Notes: a model not told the origin generated them from the sequence alone. Counted from the first letter of the stretch, positions 34,560 to 43,968 are shown. The stretch is 64,000 nucleotides of DNA from Microvirga rosea (GCF_020595095.1 NZ_JAJDOP010000001.1:434001-498000); one strand, 5' to 3'. Program-made: numbers and translations.

Positions 34560-35066
34560 TCATGAGCGGGAGTAGATGGCCGAGTTGCCGCTATGCTCCT
34601 TGACCTCGACGCTTTCCAGCCACACGCGTCCGCCGGTCTCCTTGTGCGCGTAGTCAGCGACGTAATCGAAGACATGCTTGGCGGTTGCCTCGCAACCGAC
34701 GGCCGGAAGAACACGCAGATCGATAAGGCCGTCCCGGTGCAAGGTCTCGAACCGGTGCAGCTCCGGATCGTCTTCGGCCACAAGCATGGTATGGTCGAAC
34801 ATGTGCTTGAGCCATTCCTTGACGGGCTTCAGGCCGCCGAAATCGAAGCACCAGTTGCGATCGTCCAGCTCATGGGTCGCGAAAACGAGGCGAAAAGCGA
34901 GAGCGTAGCCGTGGATCAGCCGGCAATGGGAATGGACGGCGCGCCACTGCCGAAAGCAGCAGGACAAGCCTTCATTGTGATCGTAGGTCTTCGTCGACCG
35001 ATAGATTTCCCGCGCGACAGATTTCGTGCTGGATTCGAGGGTCGTCATCGCAATGGGAACGTTCAT
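34560..35066 (-). CDS. 6-pyruvoyl-tetrahydropterin synthase / QueD-like protein
   Basis: About 168 residues of the PTPS/QueD T-fold family, which converts the folE product dihydroneopterin triphosphate. The divergent subgroup signature is visible: LSCCFRQWRAVHSHCRLIHG, then RNWCFDFGGLKPVKEWL, FDHTMLVAEDDPEL and ESVEVKEHSGNSAIY. The Cys in SHCRL is the probable catalytic cysteine. The usual zinc motif HGH reads HGY here, and the upstream His position is a Cys, so metal binding or specificity may differ. It is 37 nt downstream of folE and surely co-transcribed. No queC or queE is nearby, so a queuosine role is less likely than a free pterin product; this is inference. Confidence 0.82.
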   Translation of the reverse strand: MNVPIAMTTLESSTKSVAREIYRSTKTYDHNEGLSCCFRQWRAVHSHCRLIHGYALAFRLVFATHELDDRNWCFDFGGLKPVKEWLKHMFDHTMLVAEDDPELHRFETLHRDGLIDLRVLPAVGCEATAKHVFDYVADYAHKETGGRVWLESVEVKEHSGNSAIYSRS

Positions 35067-35103
35067 AGACTCTTGTCTCGCGATATCGTCGCTGGGTGAA
35101 AGG

Positions 35104-35778
35104 CTAGTCCGCATATCCGCGGTCGAGGGCGGTGCATTCGTCGATGAACTCTCTCTTGAGGTCCGAATGCGTGGACAGATCGCCCCAATAATAGGTGTTC
35201 ACCATCCGGCTGCGCCTTGTGGCACGCACGCCCCGTTGTGTCTTGCACATATGGACGGCGCTGATGCGTACGGCCAAGCCGCGCGGCTTGGTCATGTCGA
35301 GGATATACTGACCGATCTGCTTCACCATTTCCTCTTGGATCTGCAGCCGTGACGCGAAGTGCTCGACGATCCGGTCGTATTTCGACAGGCCGATGATCTT
35401 TCCGTCGGCAGCCGGGAGGATTCCGATGTAAGCGTGACCGTAAATGGGCATGAGATGATGCGCGCACATGGAGCGCACCTCGATCGGGCCCGTTACGATC
35501 AGCTGGTCATAGGACTGAACGTTATCGAATTCCGTGATCCGAGGCGGAGCCGTATAACGACCTTCAAGTATTTCCTCGACAAACATCTTGGCGACCCGCA
35601 TGGGCGTTTCGCGTGTGTTGTGGTCATTCCGATGGTCAATGCGAAGCACGTCGAACAGCTCTTCAAGCTTCTGTGCGGCCGCAGAAATCATGGCGGTCCG
35701 CTCTGCATCATCAAGAGGCTGGGAGAGGGTCTCGTTGCAAAGACGTGCCGGGTTTACCTCTCGTAGGTGAAAGTTCAT
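35104..35778 (-). CDS. folE: GTP cyclohydrolase I
   Basis: A 224-residue type I GTP cyclohydrolase, first step of pterin and folate synthesis: GTP to dihydroneopterin triphosphate plus formate. The zinc ligands are in SMCAHHLMP (Cys, His) and in HMCKTQRGV (Cys). GLSKYDRIVEHFASRLQIQE and TRETPMRVAKMF are further signature segments. It starts with ATG 35778, faces pruR-dcpA across an AT-rich gap and is followed by the PTPS-like gene. It may be a second folE devoted to signalling pterins rather than the housekeeping copy, which cannot be judged from this window. Confidence 0.95.
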   Translation of the reverse strand: MNFHLREVNPARLCNETLSQPLDDAERTAMISAAAQKLEELFDVLRIDHRNDHNTRETPMRVAKMFVEEILEGRYTAPPRITEFDNVQSYDQLIVTGPIEVRSMCAHHLMPIYGHAYIGILPAADGKIIGLSKYDRIVEHFASRLQIQEEMVKQIGQYILDMTKPRGLAVRISAVHMCKTQRGVRATRRSRMVNTYYWGDLSTHSDLKREFIDECTALDRGYAD

Positions 35779-35979
35779 GATTTACCTATAAAACCAAATC
35801 TTTAAGCAGTGTCCTAATCTCGTAACGTAGCACGAAATAATACGTAAGTGATATATGGGGCTAGGAGCTAGCTATAACCTCTTTTTGTTGCTATCAAATT
35901 TAGTATCGAAGCTTTATTGCAGAATTATGCCGATTAATAGAGCTGCGTATCTGGTAGGGGACCAGGGGTGGAGAAGAAG
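35779..35979. promoter_or_regulatory. divergent promoter region between folE and pruR
   Basis: About 200 nt that are clearly AT-richer than the surrounding coding DNA, as expected for two back-to-back promoters. An inverted repeat ACGTA-N11-TACGT spans 35825-35845 and is a candidate operator. GGTGGAG before pruR is its ribosome site. The shared region allows co-regulation of pterin synthesis and the pterin sensor. No regulator was identified. Confidence 0.5.
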
Positions 35980-36504
35980 ATGTCGGCCGCAAAATCGAAA
36001 CAAAGTATCATTTTAGCGTTCTTGAGCCTCCTGACTCTCGCGTTCTCCGGCATCGCGATGGCTGACCCGCTCGCGGCTCCTACCGAGAAACCGATCCTGA
36101 CGATCGGAGGGAATATCAGCGTCACGAACAAGGCCGGAGAAGCCCAGTTCGACAGGCCGATGCTCGAGGCTCTCGGCCTCGTGACGATCGAAACGACTAC
36201 CCCTTGGTATACGGGACCCGTGAAGTTCGAAGGCGTTCCCCTGGACAAGCTCATGAAGCTTGTGGGCGCCTCGGGCGAGAGAGCCGCTGTCGTTGCTCTC
36301 AACGACTACAGCAGCGAAATTCCGATTGCGGATTTCGCAAAGTACAATGTTATTCTCGCGCTCAAGCGCAACGGTGAATACATGCCGGTCAAAGACAAGG
36401 GCCCGCTCTTCGTCATTTATCCGTTCGACAGCCTTCCCGAATTGAAGAGCCAGACTTATTATGGCCGCGCTGTCTGGCAAGTCGCAAAGATTATCATCAA
36501 GTAA
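35980..36504 (+). CDS. pruR: PruR-like periplasmic pterin-binding protein (SUOX fold)
   Basis: A 174-residue exported protein. A signal peptide (about 1-28, AFSGIAMA-DP) is followed by an oxidoreductase molybdopterin-binding-like domain: FDRPMLEALGLVTIETTTPW, VKFEGVPLDKLMKLVGA, then FVIYPFDSLPELKSQTYYGR. In Agrobacterium, PruR of this type binds reduced pterins in the periplasm and controls the DcpA enzyme encoded next to it. Here it precedes a DcpA-like gene by 21 nt, the same order. ATG 35980 is chosen over GTG 35968 because GGTGGAG is correctly spaced. It lacks the heme, cofactor and dimerisation domains of sulfite oxidase, so a catalytic role is unlikely. Confidence 0.85.
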   Translation: MSAAKSKQSIILAFLSLLTLAFSGIAMADPLAAPTEKPILTIGGNISVTNKAGEAQFDRPMLEALGLVTIETTTPWYTGPVKFEGVPLDKLMKLVGASGERAAVVALNDYSSEIPIADFAKYNVILALKRNGEYMPVKDKGPLFVIYPFDSLPELKSQTYYGRAVWQVAKIIIK

Positions 36505-36525
36505 TCGCGGAGGCTGGCATACTCC

Positions 36526-38967
36526 ATGAGCTTCGACGGACCGTCGTTGTCGTTGCGAATACTCAAGGCCGCCCTTGCCATCGTCATCGGCTGCTTTCTG
36601 CTCTCTGCAGCCTATATTTCCAGCTTGGTGGTAGAGCGTCAGGAAGCGCTGAAACAGGTTTCCCGCTACAACACGTCCTGGCTCGCCAGCCAGGCCGTAT
36701 CCGAGTTCACCCGTCTCGAACAGCGTCTCAGCGAGTTCAATACGCCCGACAGCAATGTGGACAGCAGCGAAGTGGAGCTGCGCTTCGACATTCTGGTCAG
36801 CCGCGCCAAACTCCTCACCGATGGCGAATTCGAGGATTTCGTCGCGCGGGATCCCGAGCGGCAAGAAACGGTTCGTCTTCTCCGAGAGACGTTGGCGGGC
36901 GCGCAGCCGCTCATCCAGCGCCTGAACGATCCGGGAAACGCCCGTAAAGCGCTCGATCTTCTGCGACCCCTCGAAACAAAGGTCACGGCGCTGGCATCCG
37001 CAGCCAATCATTACGGGGCCCAGAGAGTCACGGAAGACCAGCATGAACTGATCCGCCTGCACTGGCTGTTCTCCAGCTTGGCGGCAGGTCTCATCGTCTG
37101 CGGGTTCATTCTTCTGGGGTTGCTGGGATGGCACAATCGGCTTCTGACTCGGGCGCATCATGACCTGCGCTTTCTCGCGGACAACCTGCAGCGGACATCC
37201 GAGGAGCTGAAGAAAGCCAACAAGGCTTTGGGCAACGCCTACGCGGAGCTTCAGCATCAGAACGGGGTCCTGCAGATCCAGGAGATCGAGCTCCGGACGC
37301 AGAACGAGCGCTTCAATGCGGCGCTCAACAACATGTCACACGGCCTGTGCATGGTGGACGGCACGGGCCATATCATCGTGTTCAATGCCCGGTTCGCAGA
37401 TCTGTTCGAGCTGGAGAGCTCGGTTCAACCCGGCGCGACCCTCAACGAGCTGATCGCCTATGCGGACGCTCGCGGACGCGAGGGAGCGGCGGCTCTGCGG
37501 CAGATCTGCGCCGAGCAGCACGAGCTCATTCAGAACCGACGCAGCGCGACCTTTATCCAAGGGCAGCCCGGCGGACGAACGATCGCCGTCTCCCATCAGC
37601 CGATGAATGACGGCGGCTGGGTGGCCACGTACGAAGACATCACGGAGCGTCGGCAGGCGGAAACGCAGATCGCCTATATGGCCCATCACGATGCCCTGAC
37701 GGACCTCGCCAACCGGGTCCTCTTCCGCGAACAGATGGAGCGGGCGCTTGCCCACTCGCACCGTCACGACACTCACGTGGCCGTCCTCTGTCTCGATCTC
37801 GACCGCTTCAAGGACGTGAACGATACGCTCGGGCACGAGACCGGAGATGCCCTGCTCAAGCTCGTGGCGCGGCGCCTTCAGGCCTGCGTTCGCGAGGAGG
37901 ATGTGGTGGCCCGTCTCGGGGGCGATGAATTCGCCATCCTGCAACTCTCCATTCATGAGCCGCACGAAAGCGCCGTCCTGGCGGCGCGGATCGTCGAGTC
38001 CCTTGGAGAGCCTTACGATATCGCCGGCCAGGAAATCGTGATCGGCACCAGCGTCGGAATCGCGCTGTCCGAAGGCGATCCCACACCGGATCAGCTTCTC
38101 AAACATGCCGACCTTGCGCTCTACCGGGCGAAGTCGGGCGGCCGCGGAACGTTTCGCTTCTTCGAGCCTGAGATGGATGCGCAGCTCCAGGCTCGGCGCG
38201 CGCTGGAGGTCGATCTCCGAAAGGCCTTGGCCAACAGCGAATTCGAGCTCTTTTATCAGCCACAGGTCGATATCCGCAAAAAGGAGATCACCGGCTACGA
38301 GGCCCTGCTGCGCTGGCGCCACCCGGAGCGCGGGATTGTTTCGCCCGCGGAGTTCATTCCCGTTGCCGAGGATATCGGACTGATTTCGCCGCTTGGGGAG
38401 TGGGTGATCCACGAGGCAAGCCGCGAGGCCGTCAATTGGCCCGCCAGCGTCAAGGTGGCCGTCAACCTGTCGCCCGTCCAGTTCCGCAACAAGAACCTCG
38501 TTCAATGCGTGAAAAACGCCCTGGCTGAATCGACCCTTTGTCCGAGCCGTCTCGAGCTGGAGATCACCGAGTCTGTCCTGCTTCAGGATAACGACACGAC
38601 CCTTGCGACCCTGCATCAGTTGCGCAAGCTCGGCGTCCGAATCGCCATGGACGATTTCGGTACCGGCTATTCATCCCTCAGCTATCTCCGCAGTTTTCCG
38701 TTCGACAAGATCAAGATCGACCAATCCTTCGTCCAAGGGCTATCGTCGCGTGCCGATTGTCTGGCCATTGTCCAATCGATCGCGGGCCTCGGGGCCAATC
38801 TCGGCATGAGCACCGTGGCAGAGGGCGTAGAGACGGAGGATCAGCTCGTGCAACTGCGCGCTGCGGGTTGCACGGAGGTCCAGGGCTACTACTTCGGACG
38901 CCCCAAGCCGGCCCATGAACTCGTTCATACGCTTGAGGTGTTTCAGCCGACCCGGGCATTCGGCTGA
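36526..38967 (+). CDS. dcpA: DcpA-like dual diguanylate cyclase/phosphodiesterase
   Basis: An 813-residue inner-membrane c-di-GMP enzyme. Domain order: membrane helix (about 12-32), periplasmic sensor region (33-180), second helix (183-205), coiled coil (about 210-255), PAS (about 262-375), GGDEF with intact LGGDEF (about 464-469) and EAL with EALLRW (about 591) and DDFGTGYSS. Both catalytic motifs are complete, so both activities are possible. In Agrobacterium, periplasmic PruR with bound pterin pushes the homologue towards c-di-GMP breakdown. The periplasmic loop here is the expected contact site for PruR encoded just upstream. A strong terminator follows the gene. Confidence 0.9.
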   Translation: MSFDGPSLSLRILKAALAIVIGCFLLSAAYISSLVVERQEALKQVSRYNTSWLASQAVSEFTRLEQRLSEFNTPDSNVDSSEVELRFDILVSRAKLLTDGEFEDFVARDPERQETVRLLRETLAGAQPLIQRLNDPGNARKALDLLRPLETKVTALASAANHYGAQRVTEDQHELIRLHWLFSSLAAGLIVCGFILLGLLGWHNRLLTRAHHDLRFLADNLQRTSEELKKANKALGNAYAELQHQNGVLQIQEIELRTQNERFNAALNNMSHGLCMVDGTGHIIVFNARFADLFELESSVQPGATLNELIAYADARGREGAAALRQICAEQHELIQNRRSATFIQGQPGGRTIAVSHQPMNDGGWVATYEDITERRQAETQIAYMAHHDALTDLANRVLFREQMERALAHSHRHDTHVAVLCLDLDRFKDVNDTLGHETGDALLKLVARRLQACVREEDVVARLGGDEFAILQLSIHEPHESAVLAARIVESLGEPYDIAGQEIVIGTSVGIALSEGDPTPDQLLKHADLALYRAKSGGRGTFRFFEPEMDAQLQARRALEVDLRKALANSEFELFYQPQVDIRKKEITGYEALLRWRHPERGIVSPAEFIPVAEDIGLISPLGEWVIHEASREAVNWPASVKVAVNLSPVQFRNKNLVQCVKNALAESTLCPSRLELEITESVLLQDNDTTLATLHQLRKLGVRIAMDDFGTGYSSLSYLRSFPFDKIKIDQSFVQGLSSRADCLAIVQSIAGLGANLGMSTVAEGVETEDQLVQLRAAGCTEVQGYYFGRPKPAHELVHTLEVFQPTRAFG

Positions 38968-38980
38968 GCCTGCGCCGGCA

Positions 38981-39018
38981 ATAGCGCGGAGCACCGATTC
39001 CCCATCGCTCCGCGCTAT
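38981..39018. terminator. bidirectional hairpin terminator
   Basis: A perfect 12-bp stem (ATAGCGCGGAGC / GCTCCGCGCTAT) with a 14-nt loop lies between dcpA and the convergent catalase gene. Confidence 0.8.
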
Positions 39019-39033
39019 CGATGAATTGCGCTT

Positions 39034-40761
39034 CTATTCGGCGGCTTGTCCGATCGCGCCGTTGGCCGGAACATTCTTCATGCCGTTGAGAACCTCTTCG
39101 GCCGTCGCTTTGTGATTCTTCACGGAGCTCGTCCACTGGCCCCACACGGACGGGTCAATCTTGTCCCCATTGCGTCCAAGGTGTTGAAGGCGACGTTCGT
39201 CTTCTGCCGTCAGAACCTGCTTGGGCAACGGCTTCAGGTGGCGAACATCTGCCGCCGTCAGGCCGATCATGGTCCCCACGCGACTGCCGTAATCGTCATG
39301 AATCAGGAACAGGTGCCAGAGCATGCGCTCTTGAACGTCGCGCTCACACTGTCCCAGCAGCGTTCCCATATTGTGAACGAGATCGTCGCGCTCCCAGTCC
39401 ATCATCGTGCAGTAGCGGCCGCGGGCCTGGACATAGTCATTCCGCCGATCGATGACGCTGCGCGTCAGGCGCCCGTGGACTTCCGGCGGGTTGTTCGGCT
39501 CCTCGCGTGGGGATTCATGAAGTCCTTGATGAACCGAAGGCTCGTAATTCACATGCGGGTTCTGTCCAGCCGCCAGGTCACGCCGGAACGACATCTGGCC
39601 ACCGTTCAGGTTCGTCGCCACTTGGGCGTTTTTGGCTTGATTGACCGGGAGCTGAAGGTAGTTCGTACCGACCCGGTAACGCTGAGTATCGGAATAGGAG
39701 AAAGTCCGGCCGACCAGCATCTTGTCGTCGGAGAAATCAAGGCCGTCGACGAGGACGCCGGTTCCCATGGCGATCTGCTCGTTTTCGTTGAAGTGATCGT
39801 CGACATTCCGGTTCAGGGTCATGACACCCACGTGCCGAAGCGGAAAGTCCTTCTCGGGCCAGATCTTCGTGTCGTCGAGGGGATCCCACTCGAGTTCGGG
39901 ATGATCGTGATCTTCCATGATCTGGACATAGACGTCCCACTGCGGGTACTCGCCGCGCTCGATCGCTTCGTAAAGATCCTTGGAGGCGGATCCCAGGTCT
40001 TGGCCTTGCACCTTCGCTGCTTCCTCCGCCGTCAGGCTGGCAATGCCGCAGCGAGGATGGAAATGATACTTCACGAGTACCGTTTCACCTTGGGCGTTGA
40101 CCATCTTGTAGGTGTTGACCCCAAACCCTTCCATATGCCGGTAGCTTGCCGGAATGCCCCGCGGGCTGAACAGGTGCGTCAGCATATGCATGGATTCGGG
40201 CGTCTGACTCATGAAGTCGAAGATCCGGTTCGGCTCCTGGCGGAATGTGACCGGGTCCGGCTTGAGGGAGTGGATCACGTCCGGAAACTTGATGGCATCC
40301 CGGATGAAGAAGATCGCCAGATTGTTGCCGACGAGATCCCAGTTTCCATCCTCAGTGTAGAACTTTACCGCAAAGCCCCTTGGATCGCGGGCGACTTCGG
40401 ACGAATCCCGACCGCCGATCACGGTTGAAAAGCGAATGGCCAGGGGAGTCTTCTTGCCCGCCTCCTGGAACAGCTTGGCGCGTGTATATTTCGAGGCCGG
40501 TTCCTCGCCGATCTTGCCGGTCGCTTCCAGTTCGCCATAGCAGACGAAGCCCCGGGCATGGACGACCCGTTCCGGGATGCGTTCCCGATCGAAGTGCGTG
40601 ATCTTTTCCAGAAACTGGTAGTTCTCGAGTGTCGCCGGACCACGGTTGCCCACCGTTCTCTGGGATTGGTTGTTCGTGATCGGATGGCCTTGCCGATTTG
40701 TCAGAACCTGATCCGACGTTACCCCCTTGCGTGGTTCGGAACCGGTCGATTTCTTGTCCAT
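39034..40761 (-). CDS. monofunctional heme catalase
   Basis: A 575-residue catalase that degrades hydrogen peroxide. The distal His lies in [10 protein letters not shown], the Asn in [19 protein letters not shown], and the proximal heme ligand region is [20 protein letters not shown] with Tyr in the expected place. The usual small-residue stretch after the His (GAGA in many catalases) reads GFVCYG here. Length and C terminus fit a typical clade 3-like or slightly extended enzyme without the large KatE flavodoxin-like domain. ATG 40761 has GGGAGAGCG upstream. It is monocistronic. Confidence 0.92.
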   Translation of the reverse strand: MDKKSTGSEPRKGVTSDQVLTNRQGHPITNNQSQRTVGNRGPATLENYQFLEKITHFDRERIPERVVHARGFVCYGELEATGKIGEEPASKYTRAKLFQEAGKKTPLAIRFSTVIGGRDSSEVARDPRGFAVKFYTEDGNWDLVGNNLAIFFIRDAIKFPDVIHSLKPDPVTFRQEPNRIFDFMSQTPESMHMLTHLFSPRGIPASYRHMEGFGVNTYKMVNAQGETVLVKYHFHPRCGIASLTAEEAAKVQGQDLGSASKDLYEAIERGEYPQWDVYVQIMEDHDHPELEWDPLDDTKIWPEKDFPLRHVGVMTLNRNVDDHFNENEQIAMGTGVLVDGLDFSDDKMLVGRTFSYSDTQRYRVGTNYLQLPVNQAKNAQVATNLNGGQMSFRRDLAAGQNPHVNYEPSVHQGLHESPREEPNNPPEVHGRLTRSVIDRRNDYVQARGRYCTMMDWERDDLVHNMGTLLGQCERDVQERMLWHLFLIHDDYGSRVGTMIGLTAADVRHLKPLPKQVLTAEDERRLQHLGRNGDKIDPSVWGQWTSSVKNHKATAEEVLNGMKNVPANGAIGQAAE

Positions 40762-41150
40762 GGCGCTCTCCCGTGATGCTGCAGCCGATTGGTGCTTTCG
40801 TGCCAACACTCGGGAAACATCATGGTTCGCTTGGCGGCTAAAATGTGATGGAGGAAGGCGCAGCGGGAGATCGGCGTCGTTTGTTATTGAGTTGCTCCCT
40901 CGCCGACCCTGCGCAAGGCGTCCAGGTTCTTCAACAAGGGTGCTTTCAGTAGGTAGATTTTCTCAGAAATCGCGCGTTTCGGTGTGCAATTTGCAGATTA
41001 CTGAAGCAAACACTTGAATATTCACCGCCAAGTTTACTTTGCTGATACTCATGTCTTGAGCCAGACGATGCCCTGTGGGATTGTGGCGGAACTTAGGCAT
41101 TCGCCTTCTGCAAAGCCTCCGTCCCTCCATCCAGATCGTGTTCTTGTTTC
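40762..41150. other. intergenic region, divergent promoters, no gene seen
   Basis: 389 nt between the catalase start and a secreted-protein gene on the other strand. Short frames exist on both strands but none has a ribosome site with a plausible protein. The right half, around 40980-41060, is AT-richer and should hold the promoter for the secreted protein. No regulator site was recognised. Confidence 0.4.
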
Positions 41151-41621
41151 ATGTCGCCTTCGCGTTTCTATGTTCCTGTCTCCCTTCTTGTCGGTCTGTT
41201 CGCCATAGCCGATCCGGCAACGGCTCAGAAACTCGATGGCGTCAAGGTCATGATGCATGCCGCCGGCTCTTGCAGTCAGTTCAGCATCGGGGCCGCCAAA
41301 TTCACCTGTAAGGGGTTCGTGTATTCGAGCCATGCAAACGGCAGGATCGCCTTTACGGTGCCGACCGGACAGGGAGCCATCACGCTCTCCGGGAGCAAGG
41401 ACAGCCAACTCGAACCCACAACCTATACTCTGATGATCGATACCGTCCGGGCCGGTTTTCAAGGCGGGATCAACAACTACGACGCCAAAGGCTCCTGCAC
41501 GATGCGCGTCTCTGTGGACGGGAAATTCGTTCACTCGCTCAAGTGCAGGGCAACAAACGGCATCGATTCCATATCACTCGACTTCAAAGGCAACGGAACG
41601 CCTGTCGAGAAGATGATCTGA
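41151..41621 (+). CDS. secreted protein of unknown function
   Basis: A 156-residue protein with a signal peptide (about 1-25, FAIADPATA-QK). The mature part is rich in beta structure and has four cysteines (GSCSQF, FTCKGF, GSCTMR and LKCRAT) that could form two disulfides in the periplasm or outside the cell. No known family is recognised. There is no clear ribosome site before ATG 41151. It is first of three consecutive genes for exported proteins. Confidence 0.65.
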   Translation: MSPSRFYVPVSLLVGLFAIADPATAQKLDGVKVMMHAAGSCSQFSIGAAKFTCKGFVYSSHANGRIAFTVPTGQGAITLSGSKDSQLEPTTYTLMIDTVRAGFQGGINNYDAKGSCTMRVSVDGKFVHSLKCRATNGIDSISLDFKGNGTPVEKMI

Positions 41622-41709
41622 CGGAATCTGATCCGAGATTTCCCGCTCGCTCTTTCGGCCGCCTCTCGGAGACCGACATCAAGCAGCTTTGACAACAGCC
41701 TGAAGAAAA

Positions 41710-43968
41710 ATGAAAAAAACCATACTGACCAGCATCACGCTCTGCACGCTACTGTCGCTCTCGGCTGCAGCAATGGCGCACGGATTCGAAGAGCAGGATG
41801 TCCTTCCCGACAAGACGCATATTCTTCGCTACTATTATAACTGCAAGGGACGTGTCGCCCCGCTGAACGTCAAAGCAGACCGCGGGTTTGTCCGGACGGA
41901 AAAATCGACCCGTTTCATCTGCGGCAATCCGGATCAGCCCGTAATCCAGATCACCTATCTCAGTCCGGAAGGTTTTCGCGGGGCGGACACGGTTCGATAT
42001 TATCTGCAGGGTCGGCTGGACCAGATCGATCGGGTCAATGTCGGGTCGAAAAGAACGGCTCGCCTGGTCGGATCGGAGGAAACGCTTCAGGTGACTTCGG
42101 ACCAGGAGAGGATCGTCTATCGGATCTTCAATTGTAACGGGAAGATCGCAGATCCATCGGTCACTGTGCAGCGCGGCTTCGTCACGGTCAGGGACGGCAC
42201 GACCGAGGCCTGCGGTCGATACAATCAGCCATCCAGGAACGTCGTCTACCGGAGCGCGAGCAACTTCGTCGGCGCTGATCGTATCGTTATCAAGACGGAC
42301 TTTGCGCCACCCGTCACATTGCCGGTCGAGGTGAGTGGCGGCAGCCCGGCGACATCGGAAGGCAAGGATACGGTCGCGCGCCGAGCGCCGGAGCCCAGCG
42401 CGCCTGTCTCCCAACCCGAGAATGTCCCGGAAGAGCGTTCTCTGCCGGCGACGAGCGGCGACCAGCGCTGGATCGTCTTCGCAAGCCGTCAGAGCTTCGA
42501 GGATGCGAAGAAATTCGCGAAGGGCTTGTCGGCGGACATCAAAGACGTCCGCGTCGTTCGGGCCCAGAACGGATGGTTTGCGATTGTTGCCGGGCCTTTG
42601 GAGCAACAGATCGCGCTCAAGACCCTCAAAAGCCTCAAGGACAACTATACCATCCCTCAGGATTCGAAGCTCACGAAGGGTGAAACCTATACGGGCCTCG
42701 TCTGGAACGGTCCGAACTTCCTGGAAGCATCGCTTGCCTACAGCGGAAATCCAACGAAGCTTGTCTGGCGCGATCTGGAAATCAAGGTGGATTCCGTCCA
42801 GGGCAGCGATGCGGATTCCAAGACGCCCGTTGCTTACGGGTCGATCAACGGGCAGCGCGTCTTCACCATCAAGCTCGACCAGGTCGAGGTCGCTGAACCG
42901 AAAGCCCAGCTCCGGCTTCTTTGGCTCGATCGGACCAGTCCCTATCCGCAGGTCATGTTCACATCCTATTGGGGCGGCGCTCATTGCTGCACAGTGACGG
43001 CTTTCGCCAATGCGCGTGATAAGAAAGACTGGCAGGTCACACATGTCGATCCACTCGACGGCGATGGTTTTGCCGTTGAGGATGCTCTTGATCAGGGGAC
43101 GCCGGTCATCATCGGTTGGGACAACCGGTTTCTCTATCGTTTCGGATCCTATGCGGGATCCATATCTCCCATGCAGATCCAGGAGTTTCGAGGTGGCAAG
43201 CTTCAGGATGTGACGCGGGATCCCCGATACGCGTTCCTCCTGCGGCGCCAACTTGGCGACATTGAGAAGGATCTCGACTGGTCGGACCCTGACTTTGAGC
43301 GCAACAGCTATCTGGCCGGATGGGTCGCCGTGAAGGCGCTCCTTGGAGAGGAGGACGTCGCATGGGCGGAAATGCTCAAACGTTACGACCGAAGCTCTAC
43401 CAACGGCCTTGAGGGTTGCAGGATCGAACTGCGAAACGGTGCCTCGTGTCCGCCCGATAAGGTCTTGAAGCAAACCTATCCTGACGCTTTGAGAGACTTC
43501 CTCTCGAAGGCCGGTTATCTCACGAAGGTCGATGCTTCTCCTGCGCGCGTTCCGTCGGATGAGCGCACCTGGGAATACCTCAAGGAAGGTCAGACTGTCG
43601 TCTTCGGCGTTCCGGAAAGCGACAGCGTCACGGCCCGGTTGACTTGCGTCGACAAGGGGCAGGCTCAGATCGAAATGGAATATTCGACAGAGGCGAAGGA
43701 AAAATATCGGGACGGCCAGCCCCTGAAGTTGAAAGTCGACAAGGCCGGGTCGATCCTCGAGATTGAAGGGCAGCTGAAGAAACACACCTTTGGCGACGAA
43801 TTCATGGGCTGGAACTTCGATGCGAAAATTCCAGCCAGTCATTCGCTCTTCGAATTCATGAAGGTCGGCGGAACCTTGAAGATCGGAGCAGAGCCACCCT
43901 ATGAGCTGCCGCTCGCCGGAGCGGGGAGGGCGGTGGAGGAATGGCAGTTCGCATGCCAGCGCAAGTAA
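41710..43968 (+). CDS. large secreted protein with duplicated N-terminal modules and a SPOR-like segment
   Basis: 752 residues with a signal peptide (about 1-23, SAAAMA-HG). Two similar modules follow (about 37-100 and 130-200); each has a YYNC or FNC start, then a GFV strand and a Cys in the middle. A Ser/Pro-rich linker (205-250) leads to a segment resembling a SPOR domain (about 253-335, RWIVFASRQSFEDAKKFAKG), often a denuded-peptidoglycan binder. The remaining 400 residues show no family I recognise, apart from a Cys-Cys pair in GGAHCCTVTA. It should work in the periplasm or cell envelope; the role is open. Confidence 0.68.
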   Translation: MKKTILTSITLCTLLSLSAAAMAHGFEEQDVLPDKTHILRYYYNCKGRVAPLNVKADRGFVRTEKSTRFICGNPDQPVIQITYLSPEGFRGADTVRYYLQGRLDQIDRVNVGSKRTARLVGSEETLQVTSDQERIVYRIFNCNGKIADPSVTVQRGFVTVRDGTTEACGRYNQPSRNVVYRSASNFVGADRIVIKTDFAPPVTLPVEVSGGSPATSEGKDTVARRAPEPSAPVSQPENVPEERSLPATSGDQRWIVFASRQSFEDAKKFAKGLSADIKDVRVVRAQNGWFAIVAGPLEQQIALKTLKSLKDNYTIPQDSKLTKGETYTGLVWNGPNFLEASLAYSGNPTKLVWRDLEIKVDSVQGSDADSKTPVAYGSINGQRVFTIKLDQVEVAEPKAQLRLLWLDRTSPYPQVMFTSYWGGAHCCTVTAFANARDKKDWQVTHVDPLDGDGFAVEDALDQGTPVIIGWDNRFLYRFGSYAGSISPMQIQEFRGGKLQDVTRDPRYAFLLRRQLGDIEKDLDWSDPDFERNSYLAGWVAVKALLGEEDVAWAEMLKRYDRSSTNGLEGCRIELRNGASCPPDKVLKQTYPDALRDFLSKAGYLTKVDASPARVPSDERTWEYLKEGQTVVFGVPESDSVTARLTCVDKGQAQIEMEYSTEAKEKYRDGQPLKLKVDKAGSILEIEGQLKKHTFGDEFMGWNFDAKIPASHSLFEFMKVGGTLKIGAEPPYELPLAGAGRAVEEWQFACQRK

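Noticed and set aside
34560-35778. Queuosine/7-deazaguanine biosynthesis cluster
   Set aside because: folE and a QueD-like gene alone are compatible, but queC, queE, queF and tgt are absent in the window and the locus faces pruR-dcpA. I keep it as the alternative explanation only.
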